The notes below the pieces were generated by a model, which worked only from the letters and a program-made list of their open reading frames with translations, did not search any database and was not told the DNA's origin. Shown here piece by piece: positions 7,561 through 15,272 of a stretch of 61,637 bases of DNA. The stretch is taken from contig NZ_JADKMA010000017.1 of assembly GCF_017676365.1 (NCBI RefSeq), positions 1 through 61,637 of the forward strand, read 5' to 3'. Source of the DNA: Streptomyces oryzae (GTDB lineage: Bacteria > Actinomycetota > Actinomycetes > Streptomycetales > Streptomycetaceae). Within the stretch, counting starts at the first letter, position 1, and every line of letters begins with the position of its first letter. The translations under genes were made by a program, and so were the position numbers.

Positions 7561-8181
7561 GTGCGCTTTCGTCTGACCCCCAGGGAGACGAGCTTCTACG
7601 ACATGTTCGCGGCCTCCGCGGACAACATCGTGACCGGCTCCAAGCTCCTCATGGAACTGCTCGGGGCTGAGTCCTCCGCGCGGACCGAGATCTCCGAACG
7701 GATGCGCGCGGCGGAGCACGCGGGAGACGACGCGACGCACGCGATCTTCCACCAGCTCAACTCCTCGTTCATCACGCCGTTCGACCGCGAGGACATCTAC
7801 AACCTCGCGTCCTCCCTCGACGACATCATGGACTTCATGGAGGAGGCCGTCGACCTCGTCGTCCTCTACCAGATCGAGGAGCTCCCCAAGGGAGTCGAGC
7901 AGCAGATCGAGGTGCTGTCGCGGGCGGCCGAGCTGACCGCCGAGGCCATGCCGAACCTGCGGACCATGGACAACCTCACCGAGTACTGGATCGAGGTCAA
8001 CCGGCTGGAGAACCAGGCCGACCAGATCCACCGCAAGCTGCTGGCCCATCTGTTCAACGGCAAGTACGACGCCATCGAGGTCATGAAGCTCAAGCAGGTC
8101 GTGGACGTGCTGGAGGAGGCCGCCGACGCTTTCGAGCACGTGGCCAACACCGTCGAGACCATCACGGTCAAGGAGTCCTGA
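7561..8181 (+). CDS. DUF47 PhoU-like regulator of phosphate transport
   Basis: A 206-residue, almost all-helical protein of the DUF47/TIGR00153 family, which resembles PhoU. Typical acidic metal-binding helices are visible: AEHAGDDATHAIFHQLNSS, ITPFDREDIYNLASSLDDIMDFMEEA, and the second half VNRLENQADQIHRKLLAHLF with VLEEAADAFEHVANTVETI. These proteins accompany Pit transporters and probably modulate their activity. The start at GTG 7561 has GAGGA seven bases upstream. It lies 6 bp upstream of pit and is certainly co-transcribed with it. It should not be confused with the true PhoU of the PhoR/PhoP system, which is not in this window. Confidence 0.9.
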   Translation: MRFRLTPRETSFYDMFAASADNIVTGSKLLMELLGAESSARTEISERMRAAEHAGDDATHAIFHQLNSSFITPFDREDIYNLASSLDDIMDFMEEAVDLVVLYQIEELPKGVEQQIEVLSRAAELTAEAMPNLRTMDNLTEYWIEVNRLENQADQIHRKLLAHLFNGKYDAIEVMKLKQVVDVLEEAADAFEHVANTVETITVKES

Positions 8182-8187
8182 CGCTCC

Positions 8188-9183
8188 GTGGACACCTTCG
8201 CGCTGATCGTGACCGTCGGTGTCGCGCTCTTCTTCACGTATACGAACGGCTTCCACGACTCCGCGAACGCCATCGCGACGTCGGTCTCCACCCGGGCGCT
8301 CACCCCGCGTGCGGCGCTGGCGATGGCCGCGGTGATGAACCTGGCGGGTGCCTTCCTCGGCAGCGGCGTCGCCAAGACCGTGAGCAAGGGGCTGATCGAG
8401 ACCCCACACGGCGACAGTGGCATGGCCATTCTGTTCGCCGCGCTGGTCGGAGCCATCGTCTGGAACCTCATCACCTGGTACTACGGACTGCCCTCGTCCT
8501 CCAGCCACGCCCTGTTCGGCGGCCTGGTGGGCGCGGCGCTGGCCGGCAGCATCGCCGTCCACTGGTGGGGAGTGCTCGAGAAGATCGTCATCCCGATGGT
8601 TCTCTCGCCGCTGGTCGGGCTGCTGTTCGGCTATCTGGTGATGTGCGCCATCATGTGGGTCTTCCGCAAGGCGAACCCGCACCGTGCGAAGCGGGGCTTC
8701 CGGATAGCGCAGACCGTCTCGGCGGCCGGTATGGCGCTCGGCCACGGTCTCCAGGACGCGCAGAAGACCATGGGTGTCGTCGTCATGGCGCTGACCATCG
8801 CCGATGTGCAGCAGCACAACGAGATTCCCATCTGGGTCAAGATCGCCAGCGCGGGCATGCTGTCCCTCGGTACGTACGCGGGCGGCTGGCGCATCATGCG
8901 CACGCTGGGGCGGCGCATCATCGAGCTGGATCCGCCGCAGGGCTTCGCCGCCGAGACGACTGCGGCTTCGGTGATGTACTCCGCGTCCTTCATGTTCCAC
9001 GCGCCCATCTCCACAACCCATGTGATCACGTCCGCGATCATGGGCGTCGGGGCGACCAAGCGGGTCAGCGCGGTGCGGTGGGGCGTGGCGAAGAACATCA
9101 TTCTGGGCTGGTTCATCACCATGCCGGCCGCGGCGATTGTCGCTGCGCTCATCTATGGAGCCATCAAGCTGGTCTTCGGCTGA
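8188..9183 (+). CDS. pit: Pit-family low-affinity inorganic phosphate transporter
   Basis: A 331-residue integral membrane protein with the two inverted PHO-4 signature repeats: FFTYTNGFHDSANAIATSVSTRAL near the N-terminus and MFHAPISTTHVITSAIMGVG near the C-terminus. About ten helices are expected. Pit proteins take up metal-phosphate complexes driven by the proton gradient. GTG 8188 follows the upstream DUF47 gene after 6 bp, so the two form an operon. It converges with pstB, so the low-affinity and high-affinity phosphate systems are side by side. Downstream lies a dispersed hairpin repeat that may act as terminator. Confidence 0.95.
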   Translation: MDTFALIVTVGVALFFTYTNGFHDSANAIATSVSTRALTPRAALAMAAVMNLAGAFLGSGVAKTVSKGLIETPHGDSGMAILFAALVGAIVWNLITWYYGLPSSSSHALFGGLVGAALAGSIAVHWWGVLEKIVIPMVLSPLVGLLFGYLVMCAIMWVFRKANPHRAKRGFRIAQTVSAAGMALGHGLQDAQKTMGVVVMALTIADVQQHNEIPIWVKIASAGMLSLGTYAGGWRIMRTLGRRIIELDPPQGFAAETTAASVMYSASFMFHAPISTTHVITSAIMGVGATKRVSAVRWGVAKNIILGWFITMPAAAIVAALIYGAIKLVFG

Positions 9184-9187
9184 CCCG

Positions 9188-9252
9188 GCGCCCCGTCAGG
9201 GGCGCGGGGAACGGCGCGAGCAACCACAAACGCACCCGCACCCCGCAACCAA
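9188..9252 (+). repeat. Dispersed Streptomyces hairpin repeat (copy 1)
   Basis: GCGCCCC-gtca-GGGGCGC forms a perfect stem and is followed by GGGGAACGGCGCGAGCAACC and an ACCCGC tail. The same module recurs at 44565 and, in reverse orientation, at 49217-49300. Here it lies between the convergent pit and pstB genes and probably serves as a transcription terminator. The rest of the 195-bp gap holds nothing recognised. Confidence 0.75.
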
Positions 9253-9378
9253 CAGCAAGAGGCACCCCCTCCCCGGAAGAAACAGGGAGGGGGCGACAGG
9301 GATGCCCGCGGTGGCACCGCCATGCAGCACCGCGGGCGGTCAATGGGTGGCCGGTCAAGGCCGGCCAGGGCCGAGGGC

Positions 9379-10155
9379 TTAGCCGAAGCGGCCGGAGATG
9401 TAGTCCTCGGTGGCCTGGACCGACGGGTTGGAGAAGATCCGCTCCGTGTCATCGATCTCGATGAGCTTGCCCGGAGCACCGACCTCGGCGAGGTTGAAGA
9501 AGGCGGTGCGGTCGGAAACCCGCGCCGCCTGCTGCATGTTGTGCGTCACGATCACGATGGTGAAGCGCGACTTCAGCTCGCCGATCAGGTCCTCGATCGC
9601 CAGGGTGGAGATCGGGTCGAGCGCCGAGCAGGGCTCGTCCATCAGCAGCACCTGCGGCTCGACGGCGATGGCCCGGGCGATGCACAGCCGCTGCTGCTGA
9701 CCGCCGGAGAGGCCGGATCCTGGCCTGTTCAGCCGGTCCTTGACCTCGTTCCACAGGTTGGCGCCCTTGAGGGAGCGCTCGACGATCTCGTCGAGGTCCT
9801 TCTTCTTGGCGTCGCCGTTCAGCCGCAGCCCCGCCGCGACGTTGTCGTAGATCGACATGGTCGGGAAGGGGTTGGGCCGCTGGAAGACCATGCCGATGGT
9901 GCGCCGTACGGAGACGGGGTCGACGCCGGGTCCGTACAGGTCCTCGTCGTCCAGCATCACCTTGCCCTCGACGCGTCCGCCGGTGGTGACCTCGTGCATC
10001 CGGTTGAGGGTGCGCAGGAAGGTGGACTTGCCGCAGCCGGAGGGGCCGATGAAGGCGGTCACGGAGCGGGGCTCGACGGTCATGGATATGTCGTCGATGG
10101 CGCGGAAGTTGCCGTAGTAGGCGGAGAGGCCGCTGACGTCGATCCGCTTGGCCAT
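9379..10155 (-). CDS. pstB: Phosphate ABC transporter ATP-binding protein PstB
   Basis: A 258-residue ATPase with Walker [10 protein letters not shown], the PstB-typical [20 protein letters not shown]-loop, signature [14 protein letters not shown], Walker [14 protein letters not shown] and the H-loop VIVTHNM. It powers high-affinity phosphate import through PstC/PstA. I chose ATG 10155, which has GGGAG 8 nt upstream, over GTG 10164. It is the last gene of pstS-pstC-pstA-pstB, with a 13-bp gap after pstA, and converges with pit. Confidence 0.97.
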   Translation of the reverse strand: MAKRIDVSGLSAYYGNFRAIDDISMTVEPRSVTAFIGPSGCGKSTFLRTLNRMHEVTTGGRVEGKVMLDDEDLYGPGVDPVSVRRTIGMVFQRPNPFPTMSIYDNVAAGLRLNGDAKKKDLDEIVERSLKGANLWNEVKDRLNRPGSGLSGGQQQRLCIARAIAVEPQVLLMDEPCSALDPISTLAIEDLIGELKSRFTIVIVTHNMQQAARVSDRTAFFNLAEVGAPGKLIEIDDTERIFSNPSVQATEDYISGRFG

Positions 10156-10168
10156 GGGAATCACTCCC

Positions 10169-11242
10169 TTAGTGCTTGGGGGCCTTCCAGCGGGCGATGC
10201 CGCGGGCGACCAGATTGAGGATCATGACGAAGGCGATCAGCACGAGGGCGGCTGCCCAGGCGCGGTCGTAGGACGGCTCGTTGCCGAGGGCCCACTGCTC
10301 GTAGATGTAGTACGGGAGCGAGGACTGCGCGCCTTCGAAGGGGTTGTTGTTGATCTCCGCGGAGCCGAAGACCAGCAGCAGGATCGGGGCCGACTCACCG
10401 GCGATGCGCGCGACGGCGAGCATGATGCCGGTGGTGATACCGCCGACCGCGGTCGGCAGCACGACCTTGAGGATCGTCTTCCACTTCGGTACGCCCAGCG
10501 CCAGCGACGCCTCGCGCAGCTCGTTGGGTACGAGCTTGAGCATCTCCTCCGTCGAGCGGACGACGATCGGCATCATCAGGATCGCCAGCGCCAGCGCGCC
10601 CGCGAACCCGGAGTAGCCGAAGCCGAGAATGATGATCCAGAACGAGAGGATGAACAGACCGGCGACGATCGAGGGGATGCCGGTCATGACGTCCACGAAG
10701 AAGGTGATGGCCTTGGCCAGCCGGCCGGTGCCGTACTCGACCAGGTAGATCGCCGTCAGCAGCCCGATGGGCGCCGCGATCAGCGTGGCCAGGCCGACCT
10801 GCTCCATGGTGCCGATCAGCGCGTGGTAGATACCGCCGCCCGGCTCCATGGTGATCACGCCGCTCATGGAGTGGGTCAGGAAGTAGCCGTCCAGCACCTT
10901 CACCCCGCGCGCGGCGGTCTCCCACAGCAGGGAGGCCAGCGGGACGACGGCCAGCAGGAAGCAGACCCAGATCACGCTGGTCGCCAGCCGGTCCTTGGCC
11001 TGCCGGACGCCCTCGACGGCGCCGGCGATGCCCGCGGTCAGTACGACATAGAGCGCGGCGGCGATCAGACCCCACTGGATACGGCTGTCCAGCCCGGCCA
11101 CCAGGCCGATACCGATGCCGAGCGCGGCTGCGAGGGCGGCCAGGCCTGCCGGGGCCCAGCGCGGCAGCCGCGGCTGGCGCAGCCTGGGCAGCGGCGGCGC
11201 CGCGCCGTCCACGGGGGCGTCGGCCACAGCTGTCTGGCTCAT
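10169..11242 (-). CDS. pstA: Phosphate ABC transporter permease PstA
   Basis: A 357-residue permease. After a Pro/Arg-rich cytoplasmic N-terminus there are about eight hydrophobic segments; the binding-protein-dependent transport motif appears as [22 protein letters not shown], the EAA loop that contacts PstB, and the family segment [18 protein letters not shown] is present. The two extra N-terminal helices are typical of actinobacterial PstA. The ATG at 11242 overlaps the pstC stop codon by 4 nt (ATGA), so the two permease subunits are translationally coupled. A much longer open frame through this region is an artefact. Confidence 0.96.
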   Translation of the reverse strand: MSQTAVADAPVDGAAPPLPRLRQPRLPRWAPAGLAALAAALGIGIGLVAGLDSRIQWGLIAAALYVVLTAGIAGAVEGVRQAKDRLATSVIWVCFLLAVVPLASLLWETAARGVKVLDGYFLTHSMSGVITMEPGGGIYHALIGTMEQVGLATLIAAPIGLLTAIYLVEYGTGRLAKAITFFVDVMTGIPSIVAGLFILSFWIIILGFGYSGFAGALALAILMMPIVVRSTEEMLKLVPNELREASLALGVPKWKTILKVVLPTAVGGITTGIMLAVARIAGESAPILLLVFGSAEINNNPFEGAQSSLPYYIYEQWALGNEPSYDRAWAAALVLIAFVMILNLVARGIARWKAPKH

Positions 11243-12240
11243 GCGTTCGCTCCCGAGTACTCCTTGCGGCGCGCGATGATCAGTCGGGCGGCGCCGTTGA
11301 CCAGCAGGGTGATGACGAAGAGGACCAGGCCGGAGGCGATCAGCGCGTCGCGGCCCATGGACCCGGCCTCCTTGAAGCCCGCGGCGATGTTCTGCGCGAA
11401 CGTGCCGCCGCCCGGCTCCAGCAGGCTGGCCTTGATCAGGAAGCTGGGGGAGAGCACCGTGGCGACGGCCATCGTCTCGCCCAGCGCGCGGCCCAGGCCC
11501 AGCATGGAGGCGCTGATGACGCCGGAGCGGCCGAAGGGCAGCACCGACATGCGGATGACCTCCCACCGGGTCGCGCCCAGTGCGAGGGCCGCCTCCTCCT
11601 GCATCTTCGGCGACTGCCGGAAGACCTCGCGGGAGACGTTGGTGACGATCGGCAGAATCATGATCGCGAGCAGGATGCCGACCGTGAACAGGGAGCGGGC
11701 AGCGCCGCCCTCGTACGTGAAAAGCCCCGTCCAGCCGAGGTACTGATCCAGCCACTCGTAGAGGCCGGTCAGATGCGGGACGAGGAAGAGCGCGCCCCAC
11801 AGGCCGTAGACGATCGAGGGGACGGCTGCCAGCAGGTCGATGACGTAGCCGAGCGGGGTCGCCAGCTTGCGCGGTGCGTAGTGCGAGATGAACAGCGCGA
11901 TGCCGACGGCGATCGGCACGGCGAGCACCATCGCGATGATCGAGCTGACGACGGTGCCGAAGGCGAGGACCGCGATGCCGAAGCGGGGCGGGGTCGCGTT
12001 GGCGTCCCACTCGAAGCTGGTGAGGAAGCTGGCCTCGTCGGCGTTGATGGCGAGGGCCGCGCGCCAGGTGAGGAAGACGGCGATCGCCGCCATGATCACC
12101 AGAAGGGTGATCCCCGAGCCCCGGGAGAGCCCGAGAAATATTCGGTCACCCTTGCGCGTCGCACCCTTCGCGCCGTTCGCGCCCTTCACGGGCTGCGGCG
12201 CCGTGGGGCCCGCTGTCGCGGGAGGGGTTTCGGTAGCCAT
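11239..12240 (-). CDS. pstC: Phosphate ABC transporter permease PstC
   Basis: A 333-residue permease with a Gly/Ala/Lys-rich N-terminal tail and about six membrane helices. Family landmarks include VIDLLAAVPSIVYGLWGALFL, ALALGATRWEVIRMSVLPFG (the EAA loop) and LGRALGETMAVATVL. It pairs with PstA to form the phosphate channel in the cytoplasmic membrane. It follows pstS after about 208 bp that contain a stable hairpin, which likely lowers permease expression relative to the abundant binding protein. Confidence 0.96.
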   Translation of the reverse strand: MATETPPATAGPTAPQPVKGANGAKGATRKGDRIFLGLSRGSGITLLVIMAAIAVFLTWRAALAINADEASFLTSFEWDANATPPRFGIAVLAFGTVVSSIIAMVLAVPIAVGIALFISHYAPRKLATPLGYVIDLLAAVPSIVYGLWGALFLVPHLTGLYEWLDQYLGWTGLFTYEGGAARSLFTVGILLAIMILPIVTNVSREVFRQSPKMQEEAALALGATRWEVIRMSVLPFGRSGVISASMLGLGRALGETMAVATVLSPSFLIKASLLEPGGGTFAQNIAAGFKEAGSMGRDALIASGLVLFVITLLVNGAARLIIARRKEYSGANA

Positions 12241-12262
12241 GGTTTCTCCGGTCTGACGGTGC

Positions 12263-12304
12263 GGGGCGCTTCGCGCTGCGCGTTCCGCTTTGCGGAGTCG
12301 CCCC
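12263..12304 (-). promoter_or_regulatory. Nested stem-loop between pstS and pstC
   Basis: GGGGCG at 12263 pairs with CGCCCC at 12299-12304, enclosing a perfect inner hairpin TCCGC-ttt-GCGGA (12284-12296) and a GCGCAGCGC-like arm. On the minus strand it follows pstS and precedes pstC. No U-tract follows, so a role as a processing or 3'-end stabilising structure that favours pstS mRNA is more likely than full termination. Confidence 0.6.
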
Positions 12305-12448
12305 TTTGGCGGTGCACCGGAACTTTCTGTGGCCCCGCATTTGCCGCGTGAGCGGACAATTGGGGTGCCGTTTGCATGCGGAGGGTGGGCGGCGGTGCGC
12401 TGGGCACCGCCGGTCCACCTCCGGGAGTGCCGCCTTCGCGGCCTCGGG

Positions 12449-13570
12449 TCAGCTCAGGCCGTCGATCGTGGTACGGACCTTGGAGTTGATCTCCGCGGGG
12501 ATCGGGGCGTAGCCCTTCTCCTTGAGGGCCTTCTGGCCGTCCTCGCTCGCGGTGTACTTCAGGAAGGACTTCGTCGCGTCCAGCGACTCCTTCTTGTTGC
12601 CCTTGTCGCAGGCGATCTCGTACGTCACCAGGGTGATCGGGTACGCGCCCTCGGCCTTGGTCTTGTAGTTCAGCTCCAGGGCGAGGTCCTTGCCCTGGCC
12701 GACGACCTTGGCGTCCGCGATCGCCTTGGAGGCGTTGTCCGTGGTGGCCTCGACGGGCTTCTTGGCGCCGGTGTCCAGGTTGACCGTGTTGAGGTCGTTG
12801 CCGGTGGCGTAGGAGAGCTCGACGTAGCCGATGGAGCCGTCGTTCTGCTTGACGTTCGTGGCGATGCCGGACGAACCGTCGGCGCCCTGGCCGCCCTTGC
12901 CGGCCCACGCCTTCTCGGGCTCGTGCTTCCACGAGGAGGGGGCGGCGGAGTTGAGGTACTTGGTGAAGTTGTCCGTGGTGCCCGACTCGTCGGAGCGGTG
13001 GAACGTCTGGATCTTCTTGCTCGGAAGCTTCGCGTCCGGGTTGAGCTTCTTGATCGCGGGGTCGTTCCACTTGGTGATCTTCGAGTCGAAGATCTTGGCC
13101 AGCGTGTCGGCGTCCAGCACCAGGTCGTCGACGCCGCCGAGGCTGTAGGTGACCGCGATCGGGCCGCCGACCATCGGCAGGTTGATGCCCTGGCCGCCCT
13201 TGCAGACCTTCTTGGACTGGGCGACCTCTTCCGGCTTGAGGGCCGAGTCGGAGCCCGCGAAGGCCGTCTTGCCCTGGAGGAACTCCTGGATGCCCGCGCC
13301 CGAGCCGGTGGGCTTGTAGTTGATCTGGGTGCTGCTGCAGGCCGACTGGTAGGTCTGCGTCCAGATGTCCATCGCGTTCTTCTGCGCGCTGGACCCGGAG
13401 GCCAGGAGCTTGCCCTCGCCGTCACACTTGATCTTGCTGGCGGCCTTGGTGGTGTCACTGCCGGAACCGCCGGAGTTGTCGTCCGAGCCGCAGGCGCTCA
13501 GGGCCAGGGCGCCACAGACCGTGAGAGCGCCGACAGCTGCAGGGAGCCGGAGCGTGCGCTGAAGCTTCAC
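12449..13570 (-). CDS. pstS: Phosphate-binding lipoprotein PstS
   Basis: A 373-residue lipoprotein: basic start, hydrophobic core and lipobox LSAC with Cys27, then a Gly/Ser-rich linker. The phosphate-binding PstS body shows ASGSSAQKNAMDIW (binding loop), YKPTGSGAGIQEFLQGKTAFAGSD, FHRSDESGTTDNFTKYL and GYVELSYA. It captures phosphate outside the membrane and hands it to PstC/PstA. An upstream PHO box (13692-13735) shows direct control by PhoP under phosphate starvation. It heads the pst operon. The mature protein is rich in Lys, as is common for this family. Confidence 0.97.
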   Translation of the reverse strand: MKLQRTLRLPAAVGALTVCGALALSACGSDDNSGGSGSDTTKAASKIKCDGEGKLLASGSSAQKNAMDIWTQTYQSACSSTQINYKPTGSGAGIQEFLQGKTAFAGSDSALKPEEVAQSKKVCKGGQGINLPMVGGPIAVTYSLGGVDDLVLDADTLAKIFDSKITKWNDPAIKKLNPDAKLPSKKIQTFHRSDESGTTDNFTKYLNSAAPSSWKHEPEKAWAGKGGQGADGSSGIATNVKQNDGSIGYVELSYATGNDLNTVNLDTGAKKPVEATTDNASKAIADAKVVGQGKDLALELNYKTKAEGAYPITLVTYEIACDKGNKKESLDATKSFLKYTASEDGQKALKEKGYAPIPAEINSKVRTTIDGLS

Positions 13571-13691
13571 TTTCGTTCAGTTCCTTCCTGGGCCCGGGAG
13601 CGACGACCGGCCGGCCGTCGGATTCTCTGGCTATGGGGCGCAGTCCCTGTCTCTGGGATGCCGCGCTCGTCGTAAGGCTGAAATTAGCCAG

Positions 13692-13735
13692 ATCAGGTGA
13701 AGCGGCCGACGGAGCTGAGTGAACGCCGAGTGAAC
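13692..13735 (-). promoter_or_regulatory. PHO box (PhoP operator) upstream of pstS
   Basis: Read on the minus strand, 11-bp direct repeat units occur in register: GTTCACTCGGC (13735-13725), GTTCACTCAGC (13724-13714), a degenerate unit (13713-13703) and CTTCACCTGAT (13702-13692). This matches the GTTCACC repeats bound by PhoP in Streptomyces. A TAATTT -10-like hexamer at 13682-13687 lies just downstream. It is about 120 bp upstream of the pstS start. The remaining part of the 13571-13886 gap should also carry the rightward promoter for the NlpC/P60 gene. Confidence 0.85.
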
Positions 13736-13886
13736 CTCGGCGGACAGCCCGGTGCCACCGTGCGGCGTGGGCGCAGAGGGGGAGCGCCGTCCATACTCGT
13801 CAGTACTTTTCTCTGTCGTCTTCGGGCCGGCCATGGCACCATCCGCTGCGTTGGCCAAAGTTGACCATATCCAGGGGGTGGCCCGG

Positions 13887-14942
13887 GTGACACGGCCGCA
13901 GACCAACTCGACCCTCCCGTCCGGCCGGTACGGCACGCTGGTGCTGGCCTGCACCATGGCGCTGCTCGCGGGGCCTGCGGTGGGTACCGCGTACGCGGAG
14001 CCGGACAAGCCGGGCCTGGAGGAGATCCGCAAGCGGATCGAGCGGCTGCACGACAAGGCCGGGTCGGCGACGGACGCGTACAACGCTGCCGAGGACGCGG
14101 TCAAAAAGCAGCAGAAGCACATCGTCAAGCTCGCCAAACGCATCGAGACGACCCAGGGAAAACTGGACGAACTCAACAGAACGGCGGGCGCCATGGCCCG
14201 CGCGCAGTACCGGGGCGGCGGAATGCCGGACGAGGCCAAGCTGATGCTCGGCGGCGATCCGGAGAAGTTCCTGCACAACGTCTCCCTCGCCCGCAAGGGC
14301 CAGCACGCGACCCGGGGATTCATCGGCACCCTCACCAAGACCCGCGGCAGGCTTCAGGGGTACGCCAAGGACGCCACGGACGAGTGGAAGAAGCTGGAGA
14401 AGACCCGCAAGAAGAAGGCCGCTGCCAAGAAGAAGATCACCGCGCAGCTGAAGCAGGCCAAGAAGATCGAATCCGGCCTGAAGAAGGACGAACTGGAGCG
14501 GCTGCGCCGGCTGGAGGACGAGGCGGCGAAAGCACGTCAGGCGAAGTGGCTGAAATCCGGCGTGCTCAAGAATCTCAAGGGCAAGGCGTCCCCGGCGGGC
14601 CGACGGGCCATCGAATGGGCCACCAAGCAGCTCGGCAAGGACTATGTCTGGGGCGCCGAGGGCCCCGACACCTTCGACTGCTCGGGCCTGACAATGCGTG
14701 CCTGGGAGGCGGCGGGCGTGCGGATCCCGCGTACTTCGCAGGAGCAGTGGAAGCAGTTGCCGCATGTGCCGATCGGCAAAATGCGCCCGGGCGACCTGAT
14801 CATTTACAAAAAGGACGCCAGTCACGTGGGGATCTACATCGGTGACGGAGCGCTGTTGCACGCGCCGCGCACCGGTCGGCAGATCACCGTCGAGGGCGCC
14901 GGAACCATGCCGATACTCGGCGTGGTGCGCCCGGACAAATAA
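13887..14942 (+). CDS. Secreted coiled-coil NlpC/P60 endopeptidase (RipA-like)
   Basis: A 351-residue exported protein: signal peptide with core LVLACTMALLAGPAVGTAYA, a long Lys/Ala-rich coiled coil (about residues 30-230, including EIRKRIERLHDKAGSATDAYN and a KKKAAAKKKITAQL stretch), then an NlpC/P60 catalytic domain with Cys in DTFDCSGLT, QLGKDYVWGAEGP before it, and His in SHVGIYIGDG. Such enzymes cut the stem peptide of peptidoglycan during division or spore germination; the coiled coil is thought to gate activity. GTG 13887 is preferred over GTG 13878 because GGGGG lies 9-10 nt upstream. It is divergent from pstS. Confidence 0.9.
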   Translation: MTRPQTNSTLPSGRYGTLVLACTMALLAGPAVGTAYAEPDKPGLEEIRKRIERLHDKAGSATDAYNAAEDAVKKQQKHIVKLAKRIETTQGKLDELNRTAGAMARAQYRGGGMPDEAKLMLGGDPEKFLHNVSLARKGQHATRGFIGTLTKTRGRLQGYAKDATDEWKKLEKTRKKKAAAKKKITAQLKQAKKIESGLKKDELERLRRLEDEAAKARQAKWLKSGVLKNLKGKASPAGRRAIEWATKQLGKDYVWGAEGPDTFDCSGLTMRAWEAAGVRIPRTSQEQWKQLPHVPIGKMRPGDLIIYKKDASHVGIYIGDGALLHAPRTGRQITVEGAGTMPILGVVRPDK

Positions 14943-15272
14943 GGCATTCGTTCCGCAGCGGCAGGGTCGGCCAGGGAATTCCGGGCGGATTTCTTCCCGG
15001 GTGTGTGCTTTACGGTTTTCGATGCGTGAGCTTGGTCATGCGAGGGCCGGCGAAAACGGCTGTATCTGGGCGTGAACTCCCGGTCTGGGATGGGCATATG
15101 ACAGTGGCGGATTATTGTCAGCCATTCCGTCCCTCTGTACGAGGGCGCTATGGTCCTGTCCGATAGCCCGGGATGACGAGCGCCCGACCACCGCGAGCCG
15201 TTCCGGGCTCAGCCATGGTGGCCGCCGCTCGGCGCGCGCACCACGCCCTCGGGGGAGGGAGAGGTTTTCAGC
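14943..15272. other. Intergenic region upstream of the receiver/PP2C gene
   Basis: No gene recognised. It contains a locally A/T-richer patch near 15090-15125, a likely promoter area, and ends with a long purine-rich Shine-Dalgarno (GGGGGAGGGAGAGG, 15249-15262) for the gene at 15273. Confidence 0.5.

Noticed and set aside
7453..9021. 522-residue minus-strand frame over the DUF47 and pit genes
   Set aside because: It is a shadow of two well-defined phosphate genes.
10148..11746. 532-residue plus-strand frame over pstA/pstC
   Set aside because: It is antisense to two permeases with full motifs; no ribosome binding site or domain.
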